Origin: Ascaris suum
Taxonomy: Eukaryota > Nematoda > Chromadorea > Rhabditida > Ascarididae
Assembly: GCA_013433145.1 (NCBI GenBank)
Contig: CM024190.1
Coordinates: 3,038,001-3,102,000 of the forward strand
Length of the DNA: 64,000 bases
Reading direction: 5' to 3'
The notes beneath the pieces are model-generated. The model saw only the letters and a list, made by a program, of their open reading frames with translations. It ran no database searches and had not been told where the DNA came from. Shown here piece after piece: positions 25,901 through 36,900 of this stretch. A program made the position numbers and the translations under genes. How positions within the stretch are numbered: the stretch's first letter is position 1; each line of letters begins with the position of its first letter.

Positions 25901-27852
25901 TTTTGGAGTAAGCGAGATGAGTTGAACTAGTTACGATTCCATTTTTGTAGTGCAGTCGGATTATTTGAGGTTTAATGAAGCGTTTGATTTAAGAATGATA
26001 TCTGGGCGGAAACACGTTGCGGCGGGTTTTGGTGGGTTTACTATGCATGCTTGGATGGAGTCGTCTATGACATCACGCAGTGGGCGACTTGTCCGGTTTG
26101 TTTCACTCTATATTAACAATTTTTTGTCATCATTAACGGCCGTTATCCACTTGGCTGATTCGCATGTTTATGAGTTTTCACATGTGGAGAGCGAATAACT
26201 ATCATCTTTAAAAGTTATTCATCTCTCGAATGGGTTTTTGTATAGGTGAGAGTGGAATTAAATATGTGGTCTGAATTTCGCGAGAGAAGCTATTGTAGCA
26301 GTTGTGAGCATATGGAAGTGGGATGCGCAGCCTTCTTTCCAGGAAGGGAGGCCGAACCCTGCAAGTCGAATTTGCATTTTTTGGATTTTTTCTGCATTTA
26401 CTCTGAACCTGATTGCACATGTGCAGTCATTAGGACTATAAGGCAACGTTTTCTACACTCCTAGTTGAGGTCTGAAAAAGCTACTGAGGCAGCTGTGCTA
26501 GACAAACATGTCTCTGCCAGGATCTTTGTGCCAAAAACATGGTGTGTATAGGGAAGAGAGCGTTCTGAGAGGTTTATGAATAGGTCATGGGAGCCAGCTG
26601 TCCATAATTCATGTGCTCATATAGTTTTTGTTAATAACTGTTGTGCCCAGTTACCATTCTACGAATTCAAAATTCCACTCATCCTTCATCCTTTCCCCCT
26701 CTCCCCTCATGAAGCAGTGTACGTCTTCATATACATGTACATGCAGTCTGGTGTAGTAATTTTGTGCAATTTTTCATTGTGTTAGTTTATTGCAAGCTAT
26801 GATGGAGTACTTTAGAATAATCGTCTGAAGCACATGAAAGCTAATAGCCATGCAGTGCAGTACCGCTTGATTAGTACGACTGGACCACTCGCAAATAAAA
26901 GCGATTCCTCGTCGTCCAGGCATAATAAAAAAAGGTGGGTGCTCAGCTTATTTTCTCTTGTTTGAGCTTTCCATTTTTTAAAACATCAAATTACAATAAA
27001 TTCAATTGTTTTATGTTGTTGCTTTGTGTGCATATGCTTACGAATCTCATATTAATTAGGACCATATCACCACCGTTTAGCAAACTGACTTGTATTAGCG
27101 GTGTTGGAATTGTCTGCTAATAGCGCTGCAGAGTGCATCTATACCTCGTGAGACCTGCAGACGTCTGCAACATCCATTCTGCACGTGTCAGTTAATTAGG
27201 ATGCAATCACATTTGAACGCTTTCAACGCTAGGACGGTGACACAAAGAAGCAACTTGAACTGGGGTCAGCATTTATGAAACATTCGAATACTTATGAGAT
27301 GAGGTGAGAAGTCGCTGCGGAATACAGTTTTATTTTTCGTTTGCATTTCACATCAGTTGAGCGGAACTGTCCGTCTTGAGACTTTGTGTTGTCTATCGCG
27401 GTTCTCTCATTCTTTGAAGTGGTTGCTTTTCCTCACCTTTAGAGAAATGAGGTTTCTTTTTCGGTCATGTGAAATCGAAGGTATCACTTTAGAGGAGAAT
27501 TTCGAACAGACCGTTTATATGCATTTAAATATTTTGAATTGTTGAGGCATTTAGTGTTGGTACGCTTGGAGAAAGTGTGGATTGTTTTAAAAGATTTGAT
27601 TCCCTATGCCTGTCGCTGTTGGTATATTTTGTTTTCAGTCAACAGCAGCAGGAAACGGATGAGCTGGATTATTTGAGCGGCTGTGCATTTGGTGGGGGTG
27701 CAGAGATCGGTTGCGGCTGTCCGATGCCTATGGGATGTGGCAGTGGTCTGGGAGCAGGGGCCTCTCAGCAGGCTTCATATAGACCTCCAGATCGACGTGC
27801 ACTTGACGGAGACCGACCGAGAAGAGCCGGCAGAAGAAGGAAGCTAAGGTGA
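8193..27852 (+). CDS. DNAJC14: DNAJC14-like transmembrane J-domain protein, 18 exons
   Basis: Hsp40 co-chaperone of the DNAJC14 (DRiP78) type, which stimulates Hsp70 at the ER membrane and aids folding and export of membrane proteins. Exons: 8193-8301, 10098-10357, 11429-11521, 12572-12843, 13201-13388, 13588-13767, 14095-14205, 15407-15619, 18726-18845, 22040-22170, 23162-23238, 23406-23515, 23654-23808, 24543-24659, 25444-25614, 25994-26095, 26816-26934, 27639-27852. They join in phase to 2742 nt, 913 residues plus stop. Order: a long Pro/Ser/Gly/His-rich N-terminus (1-515), two hydrophobic segments (about 517-540 and 547-567), a J domain with HPD (670-672), a Cys-rich ribbon (736-761), the conserved [11 protein letters not shown] block in exon 16, and a Gly/Cys-rich then Arg-rich tail. 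Human DNAJC14 is about 700 residues, so this one has a longer N-terminus. The acceptor of exon 16 is AAG and the donors of exons 8 and 10 (GTCAGG, GTCGTG) are unusual. Exons 13-18 are very secure, exons 8-12 are inferred from phase, and exon 1 is the least certain. Confidence 0.88.
9440..9687 (+). repeat. Minisatellite, about eight units of 31 bp
   Basis: Diverged tandem units lie in intron 1 of the J-protein gene: 9440-9470, 9471-9501, 9502-9532, 9533-9564, 9565-9595, 9596-9626, 9627-9657 and 9658-9687. Seven are 30-31 bp and one is 32 bp. Most begin GATTT or AATTT and contain CCACTTAGCGCTTGAGGTC or a variant, ending GTC, ATC or ACC. Units 5 and 7 are the most alike. The even period despite strong divergence is the main evidence. 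Confidence 0.8.
10098..15619 (+). other. DNAJC14: N-terminal low-complexity region of the J-protein (exons 2-8)
   Basis: These exons encode a probably disordered cytosolic region. Exon 2 is Pro-rich and contains PPPPY (residues 68-72), a PPxY motif that WW domains can bind. Exon 4 holds a His-rich run (171-183) with six consecutive His. Exons 5-8 are rich in Ser, Gly, Gln, Lys and Arg, including a Lys-rich patch in exon 7 ([11 protein letters not shown]). No folded domain is visible. All junctions agree in phase. Confidence 0.7.
11020..11107 (+). repeat. (TA)n microsatellite, about 44 units
   Basis: Uninterrupted TA dinucleotides in intron 2 of the J-protein gene. The Tyr/Ile reading frames across it are artefacts of the repeat. 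Confidence 0.97.
15620..18725. other. DNAJC14: Long intron 8 of the J-protein gene
   Basis: About 3.1 kb of AT-rich intron. One copy of an 18-mer (TTGCCTAAAAATGCTGAA) lies at 18501-18518, and the other is at 3438. I saw no additional exon. If the donor of exon 8 is GTACAA at 15625 rather than GTCAGG at 15620, the phase would need a small extra exon here. Confidence 0.5.
18846..22039. other. DNAJC14: Long intron 9 of the J-protein gene
   Basis: A 3.2-kb intron with the 28-bp direct repeats, short T runs (about 20487 and 21450) and no exon that would keep phase. The open frames inside (for example 19678-19884 + and 20433-20822 -) show no family resemblance. Confidence 0.5.
19137..19312 (+). 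repeat. 28-bp direct repeat pair carrying ACCATGG
   Basis: Two identical 28-bp copies lie at 19137-19164 and 19285-19312, 148 bp apart start to start, in intron 9 of the J-protein gene. Each contains ACCATGG followed by TGAAGGAGTCA. Similarity fades outside the 28 bp, although short related stretches (ATCTCGCGACCTGTG near 19044, ATCTCCCGGTCTGTG near 19113) suggest an older duplicated tract. Confidence 0.9.
22040..23238 (+). other. DNAJC14: Membrane-spanning exons 10-11 of the J-protein
   Basis: Exon 10 encodes a first hydrophobic segment ([10 protein letters not shown]) and the start of a second ([11 protein letters not shown]). Joining at 22170 to 23162 continues the second as [10 protein letters not shown], giving one unbroken hydrophobic stretch. 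That continuity supports the unusual GTCGTG donor. In DNAJC14-type proteins membrane segments also lie N-terminal to the J domain, which matches. Confidence 0.65.
22820..22902 (+). repeat. (TA)n microsatellite, about 41 units
   Basis: Uninterrupted AT/TA dinucleotides in intron 10 of the J-protein gene. Confidence 0.97.
23654..24659 (+). other. DNAJC14: J domain, exons 13-14
   Basis: Residues about 642-705 form a J domain: DAYVVLGL (helix I), [17 protein letters not shown] with the catalytic HPD that contacts Hsp70, then, after a phase-0 intron of 734 bp, [20 protein letters not shown] (helix III) and a short helix IV (EARLKYN). The intron falls just after the HPDK, splitting the loop from helix III. 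Confidence 0.97.
25444..26934 (+). other. DNAJC14: DNAJC14-specific Cys ribbon and C-terminal block, exons 15-17
   Basis: Exon 15 has CDCGSKH and ARYCKKC, a pair of Cys clusters that probably bind zinc. As I recall, the vertebrate protein has C-x2-C in the first cluster, while here it is C-x-C preceded by His. Exon 16 gives DIWAET, then [19 protein letters not shown], the family signature after the ribbon. Exon 17 continues [12 protein letters not shown]. These exons separate this protein from generic J proteins. Confidence 0.93.
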
Positions 27853-27919
27853 GAAGGAAACGACGAGGGAATGGTTCATGTTGCACTTCCGAAAAGCAGG
27901 AGTTAAACATTAACCTAAT

Positions 27920-28037
27920 GGGTTGTGATAAACGGTCCTGTGCTGGTTCCTATTTCGTGGGGGACATGAAGCGCTCAAGGGTTGTGGTAAAAGGTCACGT
28001 TTTGATTGGTATTCGATGAGGGGCGGATGCATTTAAG
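27920..28037 (+). repeat. Imperfect tandem pair, about 59 bp each
   Basis: Copies at 27920-27978 and 27979-28037 both begin GGGTTGTGRTAAA and end in CAA or TAA, with roughly two thirds of positions matching by eye. They lie 68 bp after the stop codon of the J-protein gene, so they may be in its 3' UTR. Confidence 0.55.
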
Positions 28038-31000
28038 GGGTAGCAGAGAGGAATGCAGATGGTCGGGACCTCAGGTAGTGCTACATCTCCGGCTTGCATC
28101 GTTTGTCACGCTTAGTTTGTTTTTCTTTGATGTCGTCTCTTGTAATCGGTGCGATTGACGATGAAACTGCTTTCTTTGTTTTGCTTTTTACCACTATTTT
28201 GGTTTCTCGGCGCTACCGCGGACGCAGTGATTGGCATGGAAGAGGCAGCAGTCTGGTGCTTAATGTTGTAGGCCACCCATTTGACTCTTTGTGCGATCCG
28301 TGTTTAGTTGAATACATGTTGCGGCCTTTTGTGGAGTGGTCAAGTTCGCCGGTGGCAGGCCATCGATGATGCACGTCTGGTGTTTGGTGTGATTGGTATC
28401 GGGGAGGAATTTGTGGTTGCGAAAAGGGTTCTGGTGCAGCGCATTTGGTTTGACGCATGACAAGCGATGGCTATATCGTTCAGAAGGCCATTGTGATGGA
28501 TCAGGTTGCGTGGCACCTTCGTTATCATTCGGTTTCGACGATGCACATTTCGATGTGGGGCCCCGCGCTGAAAGCGTATTGGTTGGTTCACTGATGGCGC
28601 TTTGTTATGTGTGCTGTTTTTGTTTGTTTTTATTTTGTACGATGCTTGTTACTTTCATCATGCTTGTTGGATGAGCAGACGCTTTCCACTTTTGCATACC
28701 CAAGTTGCCACTGCTTATTGTTTTTGTTTTCCCAATTCTATGAGGATGGAAGCTGCGGAAATGTGCGTGTATCTCAACTTCCTGTTCGTTCTTTCCTTCA
28801 TTTGGTCACTATGCATGTTTTTAATGGAGAGAATCGATTAGATGAAAACTAATCGTGATGAGAAATACGATTTTCGTCGCTTTTATCTTCATTTTTAGTC
28901 GCACTCACCACTGCTTTGCATTAATTGCAGTCTTCTATCTGTTTCATTTTTGTTTTACATCTAGCTTTTCCCAGACTTAGTGTTGTGGTCGGATCGTCCT
29001 TTTATTCTTTCAAGCCCGCATGCGTAATACGCATTGAACAATGAATGCGTCTTTCCATTAGCGGAGGAAAAGTGTGAATGGTCTGTTCATTCAAGAGCGT
29101 CTGACGCCCTTTTCCCGATTTGAAATGGCTGAAGTTGCTCTACTTTGGGGATGGTGTGGATAGATATTGTCATTCACTTGTCACTGGTGATGAACAAACC
29201 GTGCGTGTTGCTCTAGTGAGGGCGGGGCAGTGGTGGATGGAATAGTGTCCCGCCGGTGCAGGTTTTTACGCTCGAGACATGCCACGTCACTGTGAGTTGC
29301 TTTCGGCAATGCAGTCTTTTGCTGGGGATGGTTAAATGGAAAAGTACGGATGGTGTATCTGATTGACACTTAATGACGTTCTGGCTTAATGTTTTATTTT
29401 ATTCTTGTTAGTCGCGCTCGTGCTCCGGCATCATTCATAGTGAAATGTGTACCTGTCGTTTAGCACTACGTTCCTGGTTCTGTTATTTTTTTGCGTATAT
29501 CTATCCCTGCCGTTTAGACAACTTTTACTATTTCTCTCTGCTTTATTTTGCATCACTGTGTAGTTGCTTATCCATCGAATTTTGCGGTTGAAATATTATT
29601 AATATGTTATGCTCTGTAACAGCGCCTGAGTATTTCCATGCTGTCGTATCTGAGCTCATATGTTCTGAGGTCATGCTCATATATTTCAAGGTCACTTCAT
29701 TACAGAACTTATGCGTTATGCTGGAATTGATAGGATGACGCATCGATTTTAAGTTGCGCCAAGGGTTTGTTTGGATGTGACGGTAAATGTCAGCACAGCA
29801 TACATGTTCCACTAGCTGCCCTGCTTGTCGTTGTTTCATTTCTACGGCAGTTGGGGGTTCGATCGTTCTGATAAGTAATGCCATGATAGGTAAAAGGTAA
29901 CAGAATACAAAATTTAACTATCTTTACTGGGCCGTTTCCTTGGTATGGTGCGAATTGCCTTAAAGAGTGGCTTTTTTCAGGTGAATATCTCTGCACCGTG
30001 TCGGTTCGTAGTGCGGATGGGCTGAAAGGTTCGCTCGCAAAAGGGACTAGTATTATGGGAGGGGGCAAAGGAATGTTAGCGATGTGAAGGTGGTCGAGGG
30101 ATGAATGAGTGACTCTTTAAGGTGCGGTTCTGTTGCTTTCATTGCCGTCTGGTATGTCTTAGGTGTGTCGGTGACTGTTGTGCCACACACTCCGTTCAGG
30201 TGACCCGCTTATGCGCTTATGGTCGCATTTGTTGCATTGTGTGAATCGAGTGCTGGTTCCACTAATGCGTCCCCTCACCGCCGCTATGCACATTATTATA
30301 ATAAATATCTCCTGCAACATACTTCTTCATATCAGTTGACCGTCAAAGAATAAGGTGGTGCTTACGAAAAAGTTACCACTGTTCACTTCTCGCAGTATTT
30401 AGAAGCGAGGTGGGATTGTCAACTTATTATCAGATCAATTGCTCTTTCAGTGGCTTCAAAGTCGCTTGCAAGTTATCTTCCGGCTGTAATGCATGGGTCA
30501 GTTTCCTGTAACACCATATTTCAGCACTTTAGCTTGCGACACCCTGCAAATGTGTCATTCCGCTATCTTCTCGTGGCATTGCAATTGAGCCACACACACA
30601 GTTGAGCAGGTGTGCACCATTAAGCCATGCACAGTTGAACAGGGCACAACTGAGCATTAAATTCGGTCTTGTGTTCATCAGTTGTAGGCGTAAAGCATGA
30701 AAACCTGGATTTTCGATGTAGGCGGTCGCTATTACTGGCACCATTGCACATCTGGGAGGAAGTGGGGGGCATCAAGCGGGTAATTGCGGCCGCAAGCACT
30801 TTTTATAGCACACATGCACTAAACTTTCAAAAGGAAAAGATATATACCCGAAAGAAGCAAAGATGCAACTGTACAGAAATTCATATTAGAATATGTTGAT
30901 GGCAACATTGGCATGAAGGATCACACTTACAGAGCGAACAATGAAATGGTTCATTGTTGTTGTAGACATCAAATGTGAAGTTTAGGAGAGGGAATGGTGT

Positions 31001-31929
31001 AACTGTAAGGTACGATCTGTCTACCTGAATATGGTACCATGGTGGAATTGTCGAATATAGGCAATAAACAGTGAGAGCGAAGGTATTGGAACGATTTTTG
31101 ATGATGTCGTATCCAAGTTCTTTGCAAGTTTTATGGTGTACTGCTCCCGCAGAATGTTGCAGTACTCTGCCTGCACCACTTTCTAGAAATCGAGTGTGCT
31201 GTACTTATATACTATAACTACGGCTGTAGTTTCCAGTGGTACTGTACCGATTATTATGACCCAAAAAGTGGAATAATTGTAATTGGATTATGCCCCTGGC
31301 TCGAGTCTTTTCATATGCATGGTCGAAACAGCAGGGATTAATTTATGAATCTAAGAGTCTTCCATGAAGAAGACCTCTACGCTTCCTATTATTTCAAGCC
31401 TTGAGGAACAACTACTTCAATAACGTTTTCCTCAACGCGAAGGTAGCAGAGTCCAACGAGTGAATGAGTTTAAACGCAAACATGTAATATACGTGTAATC
31501 GCTGAATAATGGATATAAAGCGCGAAGCTGAATATACCGCTCAATAAATAAGTTGACGAGAAAGAATAAGAGAGAAAAAGGGGAGAACAAATCTGCAAAC
31601 AAAAATAAAGTGAGCAGCATATCGTAATATTTAACACACGAGATAGTATATATGTACAAAACAACAAGTTACATGGGAAAATATAAAAACGAGGAAAAGG
31701 ATGGAGGGAGGGAGGGGGAGGAGGTATTACTGGGCATTAATAAATGCTTTGCTGAGGCATAAAAAGTAGTATCCTTTAGGACACAGAGCAAAAAAGTACC
31801 AGATCTATTATATGAAGTTTCTTTCTAGGCTTGGCGTTCTTTCCGTACATGCGGGACATTATGTTTTCGTTTAAGAAATCATAGAAAAATGGGACAGTCG
31901 CGAAATACACAGTGATTTTACGTAAATGG

Positions 31930-32170
31930 GAAATACCGTAAAATATGCCATGTGTGAACTGAACACATTATACCGTGTATGTGGTAAATCATATACCGTA
32001 AAACACGTAAGCGTGTGCCATATGTGGTAGAGATGGTACTGAAGAGCACTACGAAATGCCTTGATGTGCAATCGATGATGGTACCGTGCGATATCCAATG
32101 AAAGGGGGATATTAGCACTGTATATGGTAAATAATACCAGTATGACACGATATGTGGTATACGTAAATAT
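31930..32170. repeat. Cluster of short TACC...GGTA hairpin-like repeats
   Basis: TATGTGGTA or a near variant occurs at about 31978, 32020 and 32152, and TACCGTAAAA occurs twice (about 31934 and 31994). They pair in opposite orientation. For example, ATACCA (32135-32140) and TGGTAT (32155-32160) flank 14 bp, and TACC and GGTA flank 8 bp near 31972-31986. No coding frame explains the pattern. Confidence 0.5.
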
Positions 32171-33917
32171 TCCACATACAGTGTAAACCAGCACCAAAAA
32201 ACACTATACACGAAGAGCTAGGAGATCAACTTGCGAGTGAGAATGTTGCTGCGACAATAAAATGAGTCAAATATTGGAAACGATACGACGGAGATCATCA
32301 ACGATCTTTGATGTCTTTGCTGTTGGTTACGTGCACAAATTTTCCGTTATTTCCAACTTTGAATGCTTCAATAGAAGATCGCACAAAATTTCCACAAAGT
32401 TTTGTTTTTTTTTCACGTGTGATGTCACTTGTGCGTGTTATGATCGGATTATTTCGCGCATTACTGTGGAGTAAATTACTGTTTTATGAACATATCACCG
32501 ATCATTCCATACTGTCCGTAAATCTCCTTTTAGAACAAGGAATTCGATGAACTTCTATGAAAGTATCTTTTGGAATTTTATGAAAGAAAAAATTGTGAGG
32601 CTTTATGAATTCCCATCTCTTATTTCTAAGTGACTGCAGCTGAAAGAATTGCATCTTTTAACGTAAAATGTAATAAATGTGATAGAACTGATGAGAAACG
32701 TAACAGAACCGAAGTCTAGTATGTATAATAATATCTCAATGGCGTTGTGCCGTGCTGTTATACTAAGTCATCTATATCGTGATTAACCTCAGGTTCACGG
32801 CATGTCCTCTTTTCGATGTCTTTGTAATCCATTAACAAGGTGAGTTTAGCTACGAGATCAATTTCGAATCCCATTTAGAGAACTTGAAAAGCTTAAGGCG
32901 TGCATTCTGAACTGAATCCGAACCGATTTACTGTAGTTGTTGAATCGGCGCGCGAAATTAGAGACGAGCGCGACTTTTGTCACTGTCCGTCTAGTGAGCG
33001 CTCATGGGTGGTAGGGTGCGTGATTCGTTGCTGTCTACCGAGGGTGCGATTTGTATAGTTTTTTTCCTTCTTGGTAGGTGTTTGTAGATAAGAGATTGTG
33101 ACGGTCACCATAAAAATGCGAAAAGTTTGCTAGAGCAGCTTTTTTTTCATTCATCTTGATGGAACACTCTTCACCTGTACGCACTTTGGAAGTAAGTTTC
33201 AGAATGCTGATGGTGATCGTTTGTGCATTCGTATGAAACGTCGACTGTGATTCCATAGACTTCATGGATGCAGAATAGAATTGATCATACTTGATGAACC
33301 CTCTATCTATTTTTTTCCATGTAATGTTAATATAATATAGCCATGAATGTGTCGTCGTTTTTTTTCCGGCATAGGTCCATAATCAACGTGAGTGCCAGGA
33401 AAAAAAACGAAGTCCAGGAGGAAAAGTGAGAGGTTAAGCGACAAGACAGTAGAAATATCGTTGATGGAAAGAATGATTTAGTAAGGGTGACCAAGTTAAA
33501 GATCTCCGTACAACCGAAACGGAATGCAAATAATCAAATTGCTGACTTAAGAATAGTGAGAGGAATTGCCTTTCAAAAACAGTCATCAATGAAAGGATGG
33601 CGAGAACAAGAGAAGCCTCTTTGCTTTTTCCTGCAAATGTACCTTGGTCGTCGTCTTAACTTGTGCAGCAATATTTATCGTACCACCATCTTGCTTACCA
33701 GATTTTGTTACTTGTTAAATGTTCTCCCCAATACTGGCGTATAAGCGAAAACATCCGCAGTAAAAATTTTCATAGCACGCATATCGACGACGGCCTTATG
33801 ATATCATTTGCGATCATACCTGTCCCCGTGCGTCTGTGCAACCGTGCAATTATCAATCAAGGTCACGTTGATTGTTCTGACCATCATTTTCTTATGATAC
33901 AGGTGTTTGCTTGAACG

Positions 33918-36900
33918 ATGACAGCTTGGGTCCACTGTAACGTTTGCTATCGTCTACCTTCTCAAAACAACAAAGTTTCATTCTATCTCACGTCATGTGG
34001 CCATCTGCTTTGCAGTAATTGCAATAACGTCGGTAAGCGTTCTTACGAATTCGACCAATTCTGAACAAACTTTTATTGAGATTTATTGTGTTATACTTGT
34101 TTAACTGGTACAGACTGAGATGTGCTAGGAAAGAAAGGGAATATAGAGCGGTACGTTTTTCCGGGATTAAGTTCAGAATTTTTGCCGATCCATTTTCACC
34201 TTTTGGAGTTTACTTGCTAATTTTCGCAAAAAGCACATGGCAACGTTGTATCAGTGCCCATTATTTAAACTGGTTGCGAATGACGAGAGTGGGGCGATAA
34301 GCTTCGATGGGTGCGACTTCGGTTATGAGGTGAATCGCGGCGCCAACCTTGGCCCGCTTGACTGTCGGCAGTACTACAGTCAGGGGAGGGGCGCAGGGAT
34401 GCGGCTACACGCCTTTCCTTCTCGTATAATTGTTGTCTCTTCGAGGGGCGCTGTGCGATACACGCCTGAGCTGATTAGCTGGCACGTAGCGAACATTCGA
34501 CGGGCTTCCGTCATAACGATCGCTGGCAGATTTGATAGTTTCCGCTGATAGAATGCGCATTAAAATCAACGACTGTCTTTGGGTCGAGGCATGGAAGCAA
34601 TTTTTCGTATATCGGGTGAAAGTATTATGTTATATGTATACATTCGCATTCATGCAGATACATTGTACATAAATGTATACTTATGTATGTATATATGCAC
34701 ACATTTTTGCGTAACAAATGGACATGTTTGCGTATATATACTTCCGATCAGTTTGGGCGTACAAAACGACCAGCGAGCAAATGATTGTTTGCAGAAAAGT
34801 CGAAGCACTGCCCTGTTTGCAAGCGTCGAGCGACTGTGTTGGAACTTAATCGGAACTTGAGGGCCGATTTGCAGATATTTTTTCGTAATCCGAAAGATTT
34901 GCTGCAGCAGTATCTCAAGAATCTCAAAGATGTGCTAACATTTCAAAGCACTCAAAGGAGTCGTCTTAATAAGGCTCGTCGTACTCAGGTTAATGCCGAT
35001 GATTATGACATGACGTATTAGATAATGTGCCCATCATGGCGTTGTTCAATATTATCATTAGCAGAATGGCTGTGCGATGGTGGTCTGACGGTATGAAATA
35101 AGAAGGACATTCGTTGGTTGACTACTGTCACATTTGAACGAACACAGAATTTGTGGTGAAGTATTGTATTTTTGCGCAACACTGTTGACAGCTATCTGGT
35201 GACTGTGGTTGAAAGTGATGTCATTGTCTTGATAATGGACTCTCTTCAGCAGAGCAAAATAGCCAAGTTGGCGGCCAATGCACGCGCGCAGCTGAAGAAA
35301 AAGGCCGATGCAGAGAAGTATGTTCTTTTCTAAATTAGAGGTTGACTTCTAAGATCCGTTCTTTCTTGACGGCTCTACTTAGGCGGGACTCAGTTGTTTT
35401 TTTCTTTAATTTTTAGATTGCCCTCTCTTCAGGAAGTTTTTGAAGAAATAGAAAATGGCTGATATGTTGAAAAGTTTGCATCCGAGAGAATTATCTATAT
35501 GCTATCATCAGTGAAAATAGTTTTATCATGTAGTTGGCAAGTACACTGTCTTAGTGAGTTTACACTGTATCAAGTGTTTCAGGTTTTATAGGGAAACATG
35601 GGAGTTGGCGCTTGTATCTCCCCCAGCTAGTTCTTTATCATCGGCATTATGTTCTTGTGACTGCTTTTCTGAAGTAAAGTAGTTGTGCATTCAAGTGGTT
35701 CGAAAGACAATCCAAGAAACACATATACTTTGCAGTGTATGTAACGGAGCACCGAAAAATTTCCTCACTTGAAAAAATTTTATTGTAGAATCATCGTCGC
35801 CGAGAAACTTGATCTGCAAAAAGAGCTCAATGCTCTGAAACGTCGTTTTCGGGAACTGCAAGCAACTCTGTAAGGTTTTTTGTTCTTTTATGCTGTCAGT
35901 GACTGGAGAGGAGCGATGCAAAGCTTTTTTTTGAAGAACTGTCTCGTTTTCGTGTTCCGCCTAAAATCGCAGTAATTTATGAGAATGCTTCTAGCAACAG
36001 AAAATTGTGCGGAAGATTAGATTAGCTATAAGCTTGTTGTTTGTAAAAGTGTGAAATTGGCTACAACCGAATGAATGTGCATTGGGTAGGATTGGTTTGA
36101 GATTAATGCTGGAAAATTGGGGAGTGGTAAGTTCTGTAGACTTAAATGGCAACTTGAGGAGATTTTCTGTAGAGGTTCTGCTTGGCGAGCTTTGTCACCG
36201 GATGTGAAGTGGATGTTTCATGTTAGACTTTGAATTTATTTGAATTGGAAACGAATTTCAATTGGGTTGGATTTCTTTGTGTGCTTTCAGAAGGTCGCTT
36301 ACTTGGAAGAAGTTTAAAGTTTGTTGCACATAACCTGAAACTGTTTATTAGGGAACAGAGGTGGAATATGACAGCAAAGTGTTGTATTTGAATGGTTCGA
36401 TTAGTTGTGTTTGGCTGGTCTAGGTTGGCACGACGTGAGGCAGAAGCACGTAAACGAACGGCAACACCTGTATCGGCTAGAACAAGTCGCTTCTCTCTTC
36501 CTAGAAACGGTTGGTTCTGAGAGCATCTGTTGTCTTTGGAGCTAACGACTAGGAGAGTAGTTCCTGTTGGGTGAAAAACTTTTGCCTTCTTTATCTCATT
36601 TTTTTCTTAACGTACAGCAGAAGATAGTATAGAGTAGCCGAACGCCTCTTAAACTTAGGAAGTTGATGTAGAAACAATCACACCTTCAATAAAGGGATCG
36701 AAAGAGAGGGAGGTGCATTAATAAGGATTGAAATTCGGTTTACAATGTCGGAACCACAGGATCATCTTTGATTTTACATCGCCTGGCCAATATGATTGGG
36801 CAAGCGGAATGAATCGAAATTGAAAAGTTTCCACCGTCATGGTTCACAGCATCGTCTTTGTATGATGCGAGCCAAAAAAGCTTTCCTGAAGGAATTCGAC

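Larger units (their letters stand above)
27853..33917. other. Intergenic region between the DNAJC14-like and RNF212-like genes
   Basis: Six kilobases with no supported exon. It begins with an imperfect 59-bp tandem pair (27920-28037). The stretch to about 28.6 kb is rich in G and T and open on both strands without protein character. A cluster of CACAGTTGA-type repeats lies at 30596-30657, and a TACC/GGTA hairpin cluster at 31930-32170. It should contain the 3' UTR of the first gene and the promoter of the second, but I cannot place either. Confidence 0.5.
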
